Positions 52,307 through 62,386 of a DNA stretch of 64,000 nt are shown in pieces. The notes below the pieces were generated by a model, which was not told where the DNA came from, ran no database searches, and worked only from the letters and a program-made list of their open reading frames with translations. Position numbers and translations under genes: made by a program. Source of the stretch: Isochrysis galbana (Eukaryota > Haptophyta > Isochrysidales > Isochrysidaceae). Location of the stretch: contig CM030931.1 of the NCBI GenBank assembly GCA_018136815.1, positions 6,240,273-6,304,272 on the forward strand, read 5' to 3'. Numbering within the stretch: position 1 is the stretch's first letter; each line of letters begins with the position of its first letter.

Positions 52307-53130
52307 GCGTGCGCAGGTCGGGCCACACGCCCCATGTCCATCACCATCACGTACTGCATCGCGTTGCAGAAGGTGACGTGCATGTGCCGCCCGTTCATGA
52401 AGAGGTCGGTCGCGCATCGCCAGCATTGGTACTTCTACCCAAGCCCGCAAGGGGGGGCATATGTGTCTCAAACAAAGGGCTCCCAGGGGCCGCCAAAGAC
52501 CAAAGACGCGCTGTGCAAGAGTGCAAGAGCGGCCGCCAGCGCAACATGTTCGTGCTGATGGACGACTGTATGCTGTATGTACGACAAGAAGGTGCTCAAG
52601 AGCCTGGCAGTACCAAGAATATATTCGTCAATAATGCTTGGTTTTAGTTTTAGAAGCGCGGGAGAACGTTGCCACGACAGCGCGGGCGGGAGCGTTCTCT
52701 CGTCTCGCGCGAAAGCCGCTCGCCGTGGCCCGCTGGCCCGCCGGCCCGCCCCCCTCCGCCACCCCTTGCTCCCCCCCCTCCGCCTCCTACCTAGCGATAG
52801 TGAGCATGGCGGACGCCTCATGCTGCCGCACGCAGACGCAGCCCTCTTTGCCCGCGCCTCTCCCCCCTGACTCGCAGCTCGGGCGAGACGTCTTGTCGAG
52901 TAGTTTGGGGGGGTTTCGCCGTTTCGCCGTTTTTGGGCGGTTTTCGCGTTTTCGTTTTCGTCGATTTCGCAGCTCTCAAATGTCACTATAACTTCATGCA
53001 CATGTGTTAGGCTGCTCTGGGGGTTCTAATCTGCCCATGTACACATGGTCCGGCACAAAAATTCTTTCGTTTGGGCGCCCCGACCCGAATGCCAGCCCCC
53101 TTTTTGGGGGGGTTTAGGCATGTACTAGGG
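52307..53130. other. Intergenic region, nothing recognised
   Basis: Overlapping frames of 75-177 residues on both strands give Arg/Pro-rich sequence only. 52905-52975 is a T/G-rich stretch of CGCCGTTT- and CGTTTTCG-like repeats. Confidence 0.35.
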
Positions 53131-53301
53131 TTAATGATTATGTGGGTGTCTTGCGTCTTGCGTCTTCTCCTTCGGATTCAAAGCCTTCAGCAACTTCCAC
53201 GCCATGGCTATGGCGACGACGACGAGGTAGATCGCGAATGCGGCGCCGAACAAGAGCCCAGTGATCTTGAACCGATTCAATCCCCGGTTGCCGTCGATCA
53301 T
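53131..53301 (-). CDS. 56-residue single-pass membrane protein
   Basis: Not recognised. The minus-strand frame from the ATG at 53301 gives MIDGNRGLNRFK, a 23-residue hydrophobic segment (13-35, ITGLLFGAAFAIYLVVVAIA then MAW), and a charged tail KLLKALNPKEK ending in HPHNH. The positive-inside balance (basic on both sides, more after the helix) is typical of small membrane proteins. An in-frame stop lies 20 codons upstream of the ATG, so this start is the only one. It is divergent from G6PDH with 240 bp between the two starts. It is short, so it could be chance, but the composition is unlike the surrounding shadow frames. Confidence 0.5.
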   Translation of the reverse strand: MIDGNRGLNRFKITGLLFGAAFAIYLVVVAIAMAWKLLKALNPKEKTQDARHPHNH

Positions 53302-53541
53302 CACATCATCACGGAGGCGATGGGTGCGATGACCGTCCTTCTACTGCTCTTGTTCTCTTCTATTTTAAAATTTGAAAGCAAGAGGACGTGCAAGTCGCCG
53401 TCCGCCCCCGCGTCGCTAGCGGCCTGGCCCTGCGCGCCGAGCGGGAAGCAGTGAGGGAGGGAGAGGCACGGAGAAAGGCGGGCGAGTGGCTGCAAGGCCG
53501 AGCGGCAGACGCGGGTGAAAGCGGGGGAAGGGGCTTTGGTC
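53302..53541. promoter_or_regulatory. Intergenic region between small membrane ORF and G6PDH
   Basis: If both flanking genes are real this 240-bp stretch is a bidirectional promoter. No recognisable TATA box or factor site can be named from sequence alone. Confidence 0.3.
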
Positions 53542-55377
53542 ATGACCTTTTCCGCCTCGTGGGCCGCGCGCGCCAGACAGACCGTCTCTCAACCACCTGC
53601 TAAGTCAGAAGACTGCTCCGACTCGGATGAATCACGTTCAGAAATCGGAGAGGAGGTCCGCAAGCAGATCTCTCCGGTCTCGCGTAAGCTCCTGGCCACA
53701 GTAGTCGTCTTCGGCGCAGATGGAGATCTTGCCAAGAAGAAGATCCTGCCTACGCTCTTCAACATCTGGCGCCGGAAGCTTGTGCCACGCGACATACTCA
53801 TTTTTGGTTACGCACGGTCACCGATGACAGATGAGCTCTTCCGCAAGCACATTTTCAAGTGTATTTATCACCCGTCCCAGCCTCAAGGCGATCGCAAGGA
53901 ATTTCTGCTTCGGTGCCACTACCAAGCTGGTCAGTTTGATGATCCAGAGACGATGGGGGAGCTCATCGCGCAGATGGAGGCCAAAGAAGAGGAGAGGAGA
54001 GGCCAGCGTAAGCTTCCCCAAATTGAGCAAGCCGCCCTTGCAGAGGCCGACGAGCCCGGGGAGGCTGGAGGGACAGGCACCGAGTCGGGGTCAACAGGGC
54101 CCGCTCAGCAAGTTCGGCTGTACTACATGGCAGTACCTCCCTTCCTCTATGCTGGGATCTGTAGCGCCATGCGGTCAAAACGCCGGCCAAAAGAGGGACC
54201 ATTGCTTTGGTCGTTGGATTCTGGGCAGGACACAGGAATAGTGGAGCGTTTCGTCTTGGAGAAGCCCTTCGGCAAAGACACGGCGAGCTGTAAGGTTCTT
54301 GTGAGACAGCTATCGATGCTTCGCGAGGAAGAGATCTTCCGTATAGACCACTACCTTGGCAAGGAGCTCGTGATGAACCTACTCGTGCTGCGGTTTGCAA
54401 ATGTGTGCTTTCAGGCAATATGGAACCGGCAGCACATCAAGAACGTCCAAGTCATTTTCAAGGAAGACTTCGGCGTGGAGGGACGAGGCGGCTACTTTGA
54501 TGAGTACGGAATCATTCGGGACGTGCTTCAAAACCACTTGCTGCAAGTGATGGCACTCGTGTGCATGGAACAACCACTTTCCTTCTCTGCCGAGGACATC
54601 CGCCTTGAGAAGCTCAAAGTTCTGCGTCAAACAGCCCCGCTCACACTCGATAACCTCGTCACTGGCCAATACGTGCAGTGCGGCAAGCACAAGGGCTACT
54701 TGGATGAACCAACCGTGCTCAACAAGGAGAGCACCACTGAGACCTTCGCCGCCGCAGTGCTGCACGTGCACAACCCTAGGTGGGAAGGTGTTCCCTTTGT
54801 CCTCAAGGCGGGAAAAGCGCTCACTGACCGCAAGGCCGAGGTCCGCATTCAGTTTCATCGCGTACCGGGTGTCGTCGCTGCTCTTGCCAACTGCCAGGCG
54901 AATGAGTTGGTCGTCCGTCTGCAGCCTGAAGAGACGATCTACTGGAAAGTGCAAAACAAGGTCCCGGGGCTCGGATTCGAGGTGCAACAAATTCGAATGG
55001 ATCTATTGTATGCATCGAAGTTTCAGAAGGCCAAACTGCCCGAGGCGTACGAGCGCCTCTTGCTGGATGTTTTAGCTGGTCAGCATTCCAATTTTGTTTC
55101 GGCAGATGAGCTGCTGCTTTCTTGGGAAATCTTCACCCCAGTGCTCCACCAGCTTGAAGAGGAGAAGATCAAACCCGAACCCTACCCGTATGGAAGCAGA
55201 GGCCCGCCCGGAGCTGACGCTTTGGCCAACCGGTTTGGGATGCCGAAGTTTGGCGGCGGCCTGCATCCTGCAGTCGAGGGGCGCGTGGCAGGACCACAGA
55301 ATAAGCGAGAAGCGCCGCCGACCGCAGAAGTTGCCAGCGCAATGATGGCACTCAATACGGCAGGGAGCAAAGCTTAG
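53542..55377 (+). CDS. G6PD: Glucose-6-phosphate 1-dehydrogenase
   Basis: Oxidises glucose 6-phosphate to 6-phosphogluconolactone with NADP+, the entry step of the oxidative pentose phosphate pathway and a main NADPH source. The product has 611 residues from the ATG at 53542. Nucleotide-binding motif GADGDLAKKKILPTLF starts at G58. Substrate-binding RIDHYLGKE is at R267 to E275. Also visible are FGYARS, YYMAVPP, VLEKPFGKD, NRQHIKNVQV, FDEYGIIRDVLQNHLLQ, GKALTDRKAEVRIQF and the C-terminal LLLSWEIFTPVL. Odd points: the usual Ser of GxSGDLA is Asp here, and a low-complexity insertion of about 45 residues (143-190, Glu/Gly/Ser-rich) sits before the LYYMAVPP strand. The 35-residue N-terminal extension is not a clear plastid presequence, so a cytosolic isoform is likeliest. 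No intron. Confidence 0.96.
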   Translation: MTFSASWAARARQTVSQPPAKSEDCSDSDESRSEIGEEVRKQISPVSRKLLATVVVFGADGDLAKKKILPTLFNIWRRKLVPRDILIFGYARSPMTDELFRKHIFKCIYHPSQPQGDRKEFLLRCHYQAGQFDDPETMGELIAQMEAKEEERRGQRKLPQIEQAALAEADEPGEAGGTGTESGSTGPAQQVRLYYMAVPPFLYAGICSAMRSKRRPKEGPLLWSLDSGQDTGIVERFVLEKPFGKDTASCKVLVRQLSMLREEEIFRIDHYLGKELVMNLLVLRFANVCFQAIWNRQHIKNVQVIFKEDFGVEGRGGYFDEYGIIRDVLQNHLLQVMALVCMEQPLSFSAEDIRLEKLKVLRQTAPLTLDNLVTGQYVQCGKHKGYLDEPTVLNKESTTETFAAAVLHVHNPRWEGVPFVLKAGKALTDRKAEVRIQFHRVPGVVAALANCQANELVVRLQPEETIYWKVQNKVPGLGFEVQQIRMDLLYASKFQKAKLPEAYERLLLDVLAGQHSNFVSADELLLSWEIFTPVLHQLEEEKIKPEPYPYGSRGPPGADALANRFGMPKFGGGLHPAVEGRVAGPQNKREAPPTAEVASAMMALNTAGSKA

Positions 55378-55780
55378 AGGACGAGATGGCCGCCTTGTCA
55401 ACGACTATGAAGTCTGCATAGTCCGCAGGCTGCGGAAGGCAAAGGGAGAGGGAGAGATTGTCATTTGGACGCCGTGACAACAAGCATAGCGATAGATCAC
55501 AGCACGCTGTGGCCTCATCATTGTCATTGTATCATCGATGAATGATACGCTGGTGATTTGGCCGTGCAGAGACAGCATCAAGCATCAATGAGCGCGCGCT
55601 TGTGCACGCAAAATTCCATGATTTCACGCAGGGCTTGCGGACACAAGTAGCAATAGACTTAAATATTAGCATAGTAGAACAAATGAGCATAAGTGCCACT
55701 TCTACCACTAGCCTTGCACCAACATATCAAGCCATGATACACATGACCGCACTGCTAGGGGCCCAACCAAGGCTATTGTA
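55378..55780. other. 3' flank of G6PDH, no gene
   Basis: No motif or supported frame. Contains ATCATTGTCATTGTATCATCGA-like simple sequence near 55517. Confidence 0.4.
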
Positions 55781-55781
55781 A

Positions 55782-56317
55782 TCAAGCCTTTTTGGTATGA
55801 ATATTCGGCTGCTGCTTGAGGCTCGGGGTTGTCATTGGGTCCGTCGTACGTGCGCACGCGGGGTGGCATTTGCCGTGTCCCCTTCGTCCTGCCGTGGGGT
55901 GCCCCCCTTGCTGTCCGGCTGCTGCCGTTCTTGGCTTCCATTCTGCGCGAGCGGTCCAGCATCTAGCAATGCGTTTTGCAATGCGTTTTTGTGACCAGCC
56001 CCCTGGGGGGCTGTGTCGTTGATGGTGCCGGGCCAGCCCCTCGCGCCTGGGCGCGAGGGCGGTACCGCGGCCGTGTAGGGTCCAGTCCCGGAGGCCTTCC
56101 TTGATGGAGCTGCCCTTGTTCATGGTGCGGGCAGTGTGTGGCCGTGGAGGTGGAGGATGGCGTGTGGGGCGCCTGTGTGCTGCAGCATGGCTGCCAGCAT
56201 GCAGGGCTTTGTCTCGCAGTTCGCAGTGATGCCGGGGCGTGCCGTGGTGGGCCTTGTGCCCACCTGGCTGGGAGGATCATCTGGGCGCGGTCGCTTTGGC
56301 GACATGGGGGTGTCCAT
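55782..56317 (-). other. Two ATGA-overlapping frames, possible retroelement relic
   Basis: On the minus strand a 65-residue frame (ATG at 56317, MDTPMSPKRPRPDDPPSQ, ending HLHGHTLPAP) stops at TGA 56122-56120. This overlaps the ATG at 56123 of a 113-residue frame (MNKGSSIKEGLRDWTLHGRG, ending NIHTKKA). ATGA start-stop overlaps are used by some retroelements, but the peptides match nothing I know and no catalytic domain is seen. Coding is doubtful. Confidence 0.2.
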
Positions 56318-56382
56318 GAAGGCGCTTCGTCCATCGCGCGGCGAGGGCAGCGGCAACGAGGGAGGGAGGCGGCGCGCGCTCC

Positions 56383-56471
56383 ATGACCTATCAGTTTACT
56401 GATGGTTCAGCGCACAACAACCTAGAGGGAGTAGCGGGCATCTTCAAGAATTTTTTTTTAGAGGGACTGAG
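56383..56471 (+). pseudogene. RNase H-like fragment of a retroelement
   Basis: The + frame reads MTYQFTDGSAHNNLEGVAGI then FKN. The TDGSA-x5-G-x-AGI pattern is that of the first catalytic strand of retroelement RNase H. It is about 30 residues long, followed by a T run, and the TIR transposon begins immediately after. Too short for certainty. Confidence 0.35.
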
Positions 56472-56749
56472 TCTAAACGGCCGTCAGCCCGAGACCATAA
56501 CCGTCAGCCCGATTTCATAAAACGAGCGTATTTGCAATGAAATTTTCAACCTGCTGCAATGTAAATTTGCGAATGTGCATTGCTATGATCATGGCGTTTG
56601 CTTAGCACATGTAGATGTACATCTCGTTCCAAGCAATCATACAATCATTTCACACACCACATATATCTCAGCAACATTTGTTAAATGAATGAACGACACC
56701 ACACATTACTAAGAGCGTACGCAAAACAGCACACAACAGACAATTAACT

Positions 56750-56993
56750 TCAAAACGAAGGACCTCCACCTCCCATACGAGGACACAGTTGCTCCTCTGC
56801 TTCCAAACGCGTGAGGGTACTTATCTCTGTTAACTCTAGTTCCCGGCGTCGCCTGCGCCGTTCATCAGAGAGCTTGAGCTCCATCTCGAGTTGTGCCTCT
56901 CGCAATGTCCGCCTTCGCCTCTCAACCGACAAAGCCGCATGCCCGGGCTGAGACGTTCTTGCAATCGGAATGGGGGCCTTGGGAGGAGAAACT
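56750..56993 (-). other. Possible minus-strand exon inside the transposon
   Basis: An open minus-strand frame ends LSVERRRRTLREAQLEMELK, then LSDERRRRRRELELTEISTL, then RLEAEEQLCPRMGGGGPSF and stop at 56750. A charged helical C-terminus like this is common in second (DNA-binding) proteins of TIR transposons. It has no ATG in its open stretch and overlaps the start of the + ORF, so it would need an upstream exon on the same strand. Doubtful. Confidence 0.25.
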
Positions 56994-58155
56994 TATCGCT
57001 GTGTACGACCGCATTGAGGATACCACCCGTGAGCATCGAGTGTTGCGCACGGTTTCGGAAGGTGTGCGGTTCATGCACAAAATCCCGGATGCGCGTGTTT
57101 GCCCCGGGTATGAAGAGTTCCTCACCGGCGCGGATTGGTCAATGGACAGAGTTTTCCATGATTTCAGGAGGTATAGCTTCCCGCCAGCTGCGCCGAATGA
57201 TAGCAAGAAGGTCTGGGCGACGATGGAGCAGTGGCATGGCATGCACCAAAGGTCGAGCTCAATCGGGCTATTGCCAATCACCTTCACGGAACCACACATG
57301 CAGGGCTTGGGTCTTGGAGAGACAATGTGCTCCTGGCACGAGATGTGGAAAGCATTGTTGCGGCTGTCGCCTCGCGCACCGGCACATGGTGATATTGGGG
57401 TTCCCACTCCAGCCCATAGCCACAGGACCGAGCCAAGAGCTTCAGCGCCTTCACCGGCCGCTTCGGGTCGACACCCCACATCGAGACGGGCAAGCGATGT
57501 GAATGTTGTAAACCATTCGGGGTACACGCAACGTGATGCTACGTTGGTGCGCCTCATGGAGAAAGGAGAGGCATACTTGGCGGATGAGATCGACACCCCT
57601 GGTGCATTGTTTTGGATTGAGCTCAACTACAGTGAAGGTGAGCTGAAAGTGGGGTTGGCACGCTTGTGCGCGCAAACGCCTAGTGGCGAGCAGCCGGCTC
57701 CACAAGATAGCCGATGGGTTGAGTGGTACGAGCGCAAGTCAAAGCAAAGCAAGTGGGGCACAACGACCATCGGCTTTAGGCGTTGCATGGTGGACCGCAA
57801 GCGCTTTCGGACCTTGGAGAAGTTGATCGACTTCCTCCCTATTGTTGTGGACGTTTGCAAGGGCAAGGGTACTGTTGAACAAGAAGAGGAAGAGGATAGC
57901 AGTCAAATGGAGGATGGCAGCAGTGAGAGCGAGAGCCTTGGGCAGTGTAGTGACTCATCTGATGAGGACACTCAAGCAGCTGCACAACTGCAAGTGCGTG
58001 CACAACAGGATGCGTGCGCTAGCCGCAGGGCAGTCAGTGCAAAGTTGCAAGAGCGGAAACGGGCTGAGGCAAGGCAGAAGAAGGAGGACCTTAGGCAGGC
58101 CAAAAGGCAGTCTCAAACCAGTTCTAGTGCGAAACGTAGGCGTAGTGTGCGATAA
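56905..58155 (+). CDS. Transposon-borne protein of unknown family (416 residues)
   Basis: Single-exon ORF from the first in-frame ATG (MSAFASQPTKPHARAETFLQ); an upstream in-frame stop at 56875 fixes the 5' limit. Residues about 20-165 look globular and Trp-rich (WGPWEEKLIAVYDRIED, FRRYSFPPAAPNDSKKVWAT, GLGETMCSWHEMWKALLRL). Residues 165-210 are a Pro/Ser/Ala linker. A second globular region follows (about 210-320: YTQRDATLVRLMEKGEAYLA, GALFWIELNYSEGELKVGLA, WVEWYERKSKQSKWGTTTIG, LIDFLPIVVDV). Its alternating strands could form a small BAH- or Tudor-like barrel, which is inference. An acidic stretch and a Lys/Arg-rich tail (KRRRSVR, a likely nuclear signal) end it. I see no DDE/DDD triad, zinc finger or tyrosine recombinase signature, so it is not a transposase I recognise. 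Confidence 0.75.
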   Translation: MSAFASQPTKPHARAETFLQSEWGPWEEKLIAVYDRIEDTTREHRVLRTVSEGVRFMHKIPDARVCPGYEEFLTGADWSMDRVFHDFRRYSFPPAAPNDSKKVWATMEQWHGMHQRSSSIGLLPITFTEPHMQGLGLGETMCSWHEMWKALLRLSPRAPAHGDIGVPTPAHSHRTEPRASAPSPAASGRHPTSRRASDVNVVNHSGYTQRDATLVRLMEKGEAYLADEIDTPGALFWIELNYSEGELKVGLARLCAQTPSGEQPAPQDSRWVEWYERKSKQSKWGTTTIGFRRCMVDRKRFRTLEKLIDFLPIVVDVCKGKGTVEQEEEEDSSQMEDGSSESESLGQCSDSSDEDTQAAAQLQVRAQQDACASRRAVSAKLQERKRAEARQKKEDLRQAKRQSQTSSSAKRRRSVR

Positions 58156-58261
58156 ATAGTGATCTTGATTAATCTCGCATGGCGCTTTCTTTTGATGGAT
58201 GGATACTTAATGATTTCTTGATTAATGGTTAGTTAAGTTGTAAATTGGCGATGATGAGGTG

Positions 58262-58803
<542 letters not shown>

Positions 58804-59053
58804 CCCCCCCCTCCCTCTCGAACGAGGTATGGATGGATGGGCGCGTGCTTTGCGCATGCGCATTAACTTACCCCTGCATATACCCCACAAGCAATGCTAG
58901 CTCATCAGTTCTAGGAGAGGAGTGCATGCAGCATGCCATGAGCTATGGTCTTCATCTTTAGAAGTCGTTCATTGTTCATTGTAATGCCACAAGCTTTGCA
59001 TTCGTCAAATCCATAAACCGAAGTTTATGGTCTCGGGCTGACGGCCGTTTCTA

Positions 59054-59653
59054 TCGCTACCACCGCCAAAAGGCAAGCGCTAGAAAGCGGCGATGCGTGT
59101 GCGGTGGCGCATTGGCATTGGCAAGGCCTGCAATAAGCAAAAAACAAGACTTGCAGCGAGCCTATGAAACATCTAAGCAAGACACAAGGGGGAGCGCAAC
59201 CGTGGACAAAGGCACAAGGTCAGCAGTCAGCGGCGGTGTACCATATCATAAGCTAGCATTAGTCCACATGTGCCGTGAGAGCACTAGCAAAACGGCACGA
59301 CGCTGGTGCTTGCCTGTGTTGTGTGCCAATACGTGGCCTTGCAGCCTAGCATCGTATGCAACGCCATCATCAGATACCAAATTGATAATCAATCTGACGG
59401 TTCGTGCTGTCGTGAAAGAGCATGCCGCAGTAGCCGTGTCTCGCAGCCAGACTGGTGTCTCTCATACTAATATTACTGTAGTAGTTCCGCAGTTGTGGGA
59501 TTCTCTGAGGTGTCTCACCCTTTTGCCCACTGTCATTTGTCGTTCTCTCCGTGTGACCGGGCTTAATTTACCCTTACACGTTGACTTTTGTGGAGAGTTG
59601 ATTACTTGCCCAACCCTACGACTACGGCAAGCAAGAGTGCCCGTCCAACCCCA
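59054..59653. other. Region between transposon and PsbQ gene, nothing certain
   Basis: A + frame of about 210 residues (59097-59726) has no ATG at its start and no recognised motif. It overlaps the last PsbQ exon on the opposite strand, so it was not called. Confidence 0.35.
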
Positions 59654-60403
59654 TCAATCCTCCCGCTGGGGGACTGGACGACCTGCAGCCAACTCAAAAA
59701 AGTCATCGAGCGTCTCGCAGACCTGAATGAAAGCAGCGCGATGTTGACGCAGCGTGAGAAAGTGAGCGGACTGATGGCTGCTGGTGTTCGCTCGCTTAGC
59801 ACTGATATGCACGCTTCACCACGTCACTCTCACCTCTTCGAGCTCACGCTCAACCTTACCCCCAGGATAAGTATCCCCAGTTGTCTTTGAGACGTACTCG
59901 TCGAATTTGAATTCGGTAAGAGCCTGATCTAGCTCCAGCAGGTGTCCTTTCATCAGGAGCGGCTGTAGGCCAAGCTGTTTTTGAAGCTCCGGATCCGAGA
60001 GGCTGGTCTTAGCAGTGTATGCTGCTAATGCTGCCTGAAGCGGCAGAAGCACTGCCTCTTTGTCCTCCTGGACACGTGCGGCCAGCGAGACGTACGTGCC
60101 TGCATTTGATGATTTGCGGGTTGTTGTGGCCGTGCTCCGGACAAATGCTCGCAATGCCTTGGCCTTCTGGGCCAGCCTGCGGATCTCTGGCGGCACTGCC
60201 ACGGATTCAGAAGCAGCTGCACTCGCAAGGCTCCATCTTCCTACCGCCGCCGCGGCGGCCGCGCCCGAGAATGAGAGCGAGAGGACGTCTCGGCGCGATG
60301 TGAGAGTCGCAGCTCGGCTGTCCACGGCGGCCCGCTCGCCGGCGCTCAGCTTGGGCGGGTTGAGCAGCGCGAGCGCGAGGGAGGAGAGGAGGGCGGCGTG
60401 CAT
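59654..60403 (-). CDS. psbQ: PsbQ-like thylakoid lumen protein of photosystem II
   Basis: Extrinsic oxygen-evolving-complex subunit that stabilises the manganese cluster on the lumen side of photosystem II. Exons on the minus strand are 60403-59834 and 59722-59654. The 111-bp phase-0 intron (GTGAGA to CATTCAG) gives ERELEE|VCETLDDFFEL, and the product has 212 residues. Targeting: hydrophobic signal peptide (AALLSSLALALL), a basic/hydroxylated transit-like stretch, then a twin-arginine lumen signal (SRRDVLSLSFSGAAAAAAVG) with an AxA site before about residue 65. The mature part is a four-helix bundle with the YVSKTTGDTYPGGKVERELE block that I associate with the PsbQ family of red-lineage algae. 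Unspliced, the frame would end in VRVTW, so the intron matters. Confidence 0.8.
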
Positions 60404-60687
60404 CGCACGGTCGATTGTTGTGATGATCGCCGCCCCTCGTCGAGGTCCTCCTCTTTCAATGTAGCGATGGCATAAAATATGTCCTCGACGTCTCTACAAG
60501 TATATGTGTACCACTGCTCTAAGAGTAAAGTACTCTAAAGTACACGTAGGGCGGGAACGCGGGAACACGGCCTCTCTACTCTAGAGACAAAAAAGAACTC
60601 CAGTGATCCGGAAGAATTTTGCTCTCTGTGTGAAAGACAGAAAGACAGCAGCCGCGACGCCGGCGAGAGCGAGGGCGGCTCTGCTTG
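60404..60687. promoter_or_regulatory. Bidirectional promoter region, psbQ / PIMT
   Basis: 284 bp separate two divergent start codons. The middle (60475-60600) is AT-richer, with TCTACAAGTATATG and an imperfect repeat GTAAAGTACTCTAAAGTACA (60525-60544). No named factor site recognised. Confidence 0.5.
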
Positions 60688-61851
60688 ATGCTCCGTCCGC
60701 CGCCAGCTCTGGCGGCGAGGGCGCGCTGGACGGTGGGCCGGGCGCGCTGGCTGACGGGCGAGCGGCTGCCCAGCGCGCCTGTTGTCCACACCGACCAAGG
60801 CCGCCTCCCGCCAGACTTGCTTGTGGCAGCTTCACTGGGCCATGCTGCGCCGCCACCGGCTAGCCAGCAACAGCTCGGACAAGAGCTTGAGCGGCGCGGT
60901 CTGCTATGCCACCCCATCGCGCGCCAAGTATTCGCAGCACTTGATCGCGCATCTTTCACCTCCGCCGATGCTCGCCAGTACGCGTACGAGGACAGGCCCC
61001 TCCCTATCGGCTGTGGAGCTGTGATCTCTGCACCATCATCTCACGCCCGACTACTTGACCTCGCGGCGGACTTCGTGTCCAGGCGTGCAGGCGCCGGGAC
61101 GGCGGAAAGGGATGATGTTTTCCGCGTCCTGGATGTTGGATCGGGTTCGGGCTACCTGTCGGCCGCACTGGCACTGGTGTGCCACACTCATTGGCAGAGC
61201 ACTGAGGTGGTTGGGATGGATGTTCAGCCTGATCTTGTAGGAGCATCGCGGGCATCGATCCGAGCCGCCGGCGTTGACATGATGTCTCGTGCTGCATTAA
61301 TAGGTGACCTGGTACGTGGGGAATGGGCGCAGCGTCTCATTACGCCGGGAGCATCATTGCGGATGATCACCGCTGATGGCCTTGCATCCAATGAATTAGG
61401 TGTGCATGGGCTCTTCGACCTTATCGTGTGTGGCGGAGCGAGTGACGCGCCGCCTGAGTCGCTCGTGGAGTCACTGCGACCTGGCGGCCGCATGATCATG
61501 GCCCTAGGCAATGGCCCACTCCAACGCCTTGCTTTGGTTGATCGCAGCTCGTCTGCTTCGTGCGCCACGGACGTGGAAGATACAAGATCTAAGGTTGAGG
61601 TTACTCTTTTGGAATCTGTGTTCTATGCTCGTTTGGCATCAGCGCCTGAGGTAGGCGACCATCCTGCCGCTCCAGCTGTGACTCGGGAAGATCTGGCATC
61701 TGTTCAGGCGAAGCTGCAAAATTGGCAGGCGCTGTTTAAGGAGACGCACGGTCGAAAACCATCGCGCGCCGACATGGAGGGGGATAGCCAAGCTGCAAGC
61801 CTTTTGGCATCCTTCCGGCATATTTCGCAAAGACTTCGGTCGCCGGCTTGA
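60688..61851 (+). CDS. PIMT: Protein-L-isoaspartate O-methyltransferase with C-terminal extension
   Basis: Repairs age-damaged proteins by transferring a methyl group from S-adenosylmethionine to L-isoaspartyl residues. The product has 387 residues. Core: LGQELERRGLLCHPIARQVF, then DRPLPIGCGAVISAPSSHAR (the family's PIG...ISAPH-like block), motif I VLDVGSGSGYLSAAL (about 147-161), VVGMDVQPDLV, ITADGL, FDLIVCGGA and LRPGGRMIMALG. Beyond the usual 210-230 residue enzyme there is an N-terminal Ala/Arg-rich extension, possibly a transit peptide. A C-terminal helical extension also occurs (about 337-383): VQAKLQNWQALFKETHGRKP then SRADM. The W-x3-F-x5-GRKPSRAD pattern resembles the small motif at the start of Sld2/RecQ4-type proteins and is unusual here. 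Confidence 0.9.
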   Translation: MLRPPPALAARARWTVGRARWLTGERLPSAPVVHTDQGRLPPDLLVAASLGHAAPPPASQQQLGQELERRGLLCHPIARQVFAALDRASFTSADARQYAYEDRPLPIGCGAVISAPSSHARLLDLAADFVSRRAGAGTAERDDVFRVLDVGSGSGYLSAALALVCHTHWQSTEVVGMDVQPDLVGASRASIRAAGVDMMSRAALIGDLVRGEWAQRLITPGASLRMITADGLASNELGVHGLFDLIVCGGASDAPPESLVESLRPGGRMIMALGNGPLQRLALVDRSSSASCATDVEDTRSKVEVTLLESVFYARLASAPEVGDHPAAPAVTREDLASVQAKLQNWQALFKETHGRKPSRADMEGDSQAASLLASFRHISQRLRSPA

Positions 61852-62386
61852 TCATGCTATCTGGCTCCGGCTGTCGAGGCAGCGAGCCAGTGCGGGGCGC
61901 AGAAAGACGAACACGTGGCGCGTCGTCGCTGCGAGCACAAGCGGCACTGTTACTCGTGGTGAATGAATTCATGTCACCATTACCCGTTACCTTAACCTTT
62001 TGGGGGATCGTCTTTCTACCGTCTTCCCTTCGCCTTAGGCCTAAGGAGGCGACGAGTCTGACAAGTGTGTGTGATTGAGCTGCAATGAATGCATATCGAC
62101 GCGAAAATGCGCTGAGCACATGGCGTCTATTTGGTGTTGATATGGATGTGGCATGCGTTATTGTTATTGTGTGCATTCGCTTGGAAATTCCTGGTGCTAC
62201 CCTTCTACGGCGCCTCTGGACCTTCGGAGATTCGCTCCCGCTCTTCAGTGTGCCTCACGATAATCTTCGTGCGGCATGGAGAGATTGCCGATGTGAGCAT
62301 GAGTCATGAGCCTTACTGATGCGCTGAGTCTCTTGGGTTACTCATGGTCGCTCAAGTGTGTTCGCTGCAATCTCCTCGGAGCATAT
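61852..62386. other. 3' flank of PIMT, no gene supported
   Basis: Frames of about 75 residues on both strands, no motif. TTAGGCCTAAGG palindrome at about 62034-62045. Confidence 0.35.

Noticed and set aside
56922..57626. 234-residue minus-strand frame inside the transposon
   Set aside because: Cys/Ser-rich composition typical of the shadow of the better-supported + ORF, and no motif.
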